6,294 nt of DNA from Verrucomicrobia bacterium UBA3214 (GTDB lineage Bacteria; Verrucomicrobiota; Kiritimatiellia; RFP12; UBA1067): positions 1 through 6,294 of the forward strand of contig DEWI01000107.1 in assembly GCA_002363575.1 (NCBI GenBank), in the 5' to 3' direction. The notes under the pieces were generated by a model. It saw only the letters and a list, made by a program, of their open reading frames with translations, was not told the origin of the DNA and searched no databases. Positions 6,267 to 6,294 of the stretch are shown piece by piece. How positions within the stretch are numbered: the stretch's first letter is position 1; every line of letters starts with the position of its first letter. The position numbers and the translations under genes were made by a program.

Positions 6267-6294
6267 CTCCCGCGCATGGTGTGGCGCAAAGCCC

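Noticed and set aside
6276..6294. Possible start of a next gene (ATG at 6276)
   Set aside because: Only six codons are visible. The only Shine-Dalgarno-like GGAG (6256-6259) is too far upstream and lies inside the repeat arm, so a gene cannot be supported.

Overview
The window is a GC-rich bacterial fragment with five genes, all on the + strand and tightly packed. It shows no RNA genes, insertion sequences or CRISPR arrays. The gene content fits a Gram-negative or other double-membrane bacterium. It comprises a paraslipin-type SPFH protein, a sugar-nucleotidyltransferase-like enzyme, and a GldA/GldF/GldG-type ABC module with a DUF4340 partner. Such modules occur in Bacteroidota, the PVC group, spirochaetes and Proteobacteria. 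High GC, routine use of the Ile codon ATA and an octamer repeat between genes make me lean weakly towards the PVC group (for example Kiritimatiellota/Lentisphaerota), but this is a guess. All five genes share the same codon style, so nothing suggests recent transfer.

Region 1 (1-689) is the 3' part of an SPFH/band 7 gene whose start lies outside the window. Region 2 (751-1659) is a complete nucleotidyltransferase with a purine-rich ribosome binding region. The gaps on either side of it (690-750 and 1660-1739) each hold a GC-rich hairpin without a T-run. These hairpins could separate transcription units.

Region 3 (1740-6189) is a three-gene operon with ATGA and GTGA overlaps. It encodes a cytoplasmic ABC ATPase (GldA-like), a 688-residue fusion of an ABC-2 permease (GldF-like) with a periplasmic GldG-like domain, and a 559-residue DUF4340 protein with an N-terminal signal or lipid anchor. 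Together they should form an inner-membrane ATP-driven complex with two large extracytoplasmic parts. The substrate or mechanical role cannot be read from the sequence.

Region 4 (6190-6294) is non-coding as far as can be seen. It carries four tandem 8-bp units (RGAAAMYY) inside a pair of inverted arms, directly after the operon. This is the least explained structure in the window. The other points worth checking are the Glu-to-Asp change after Walker B in the ATPase, the permease-GldG fusion, and the four-fold repeat in the DUF4340 protein with a shortened third unit.
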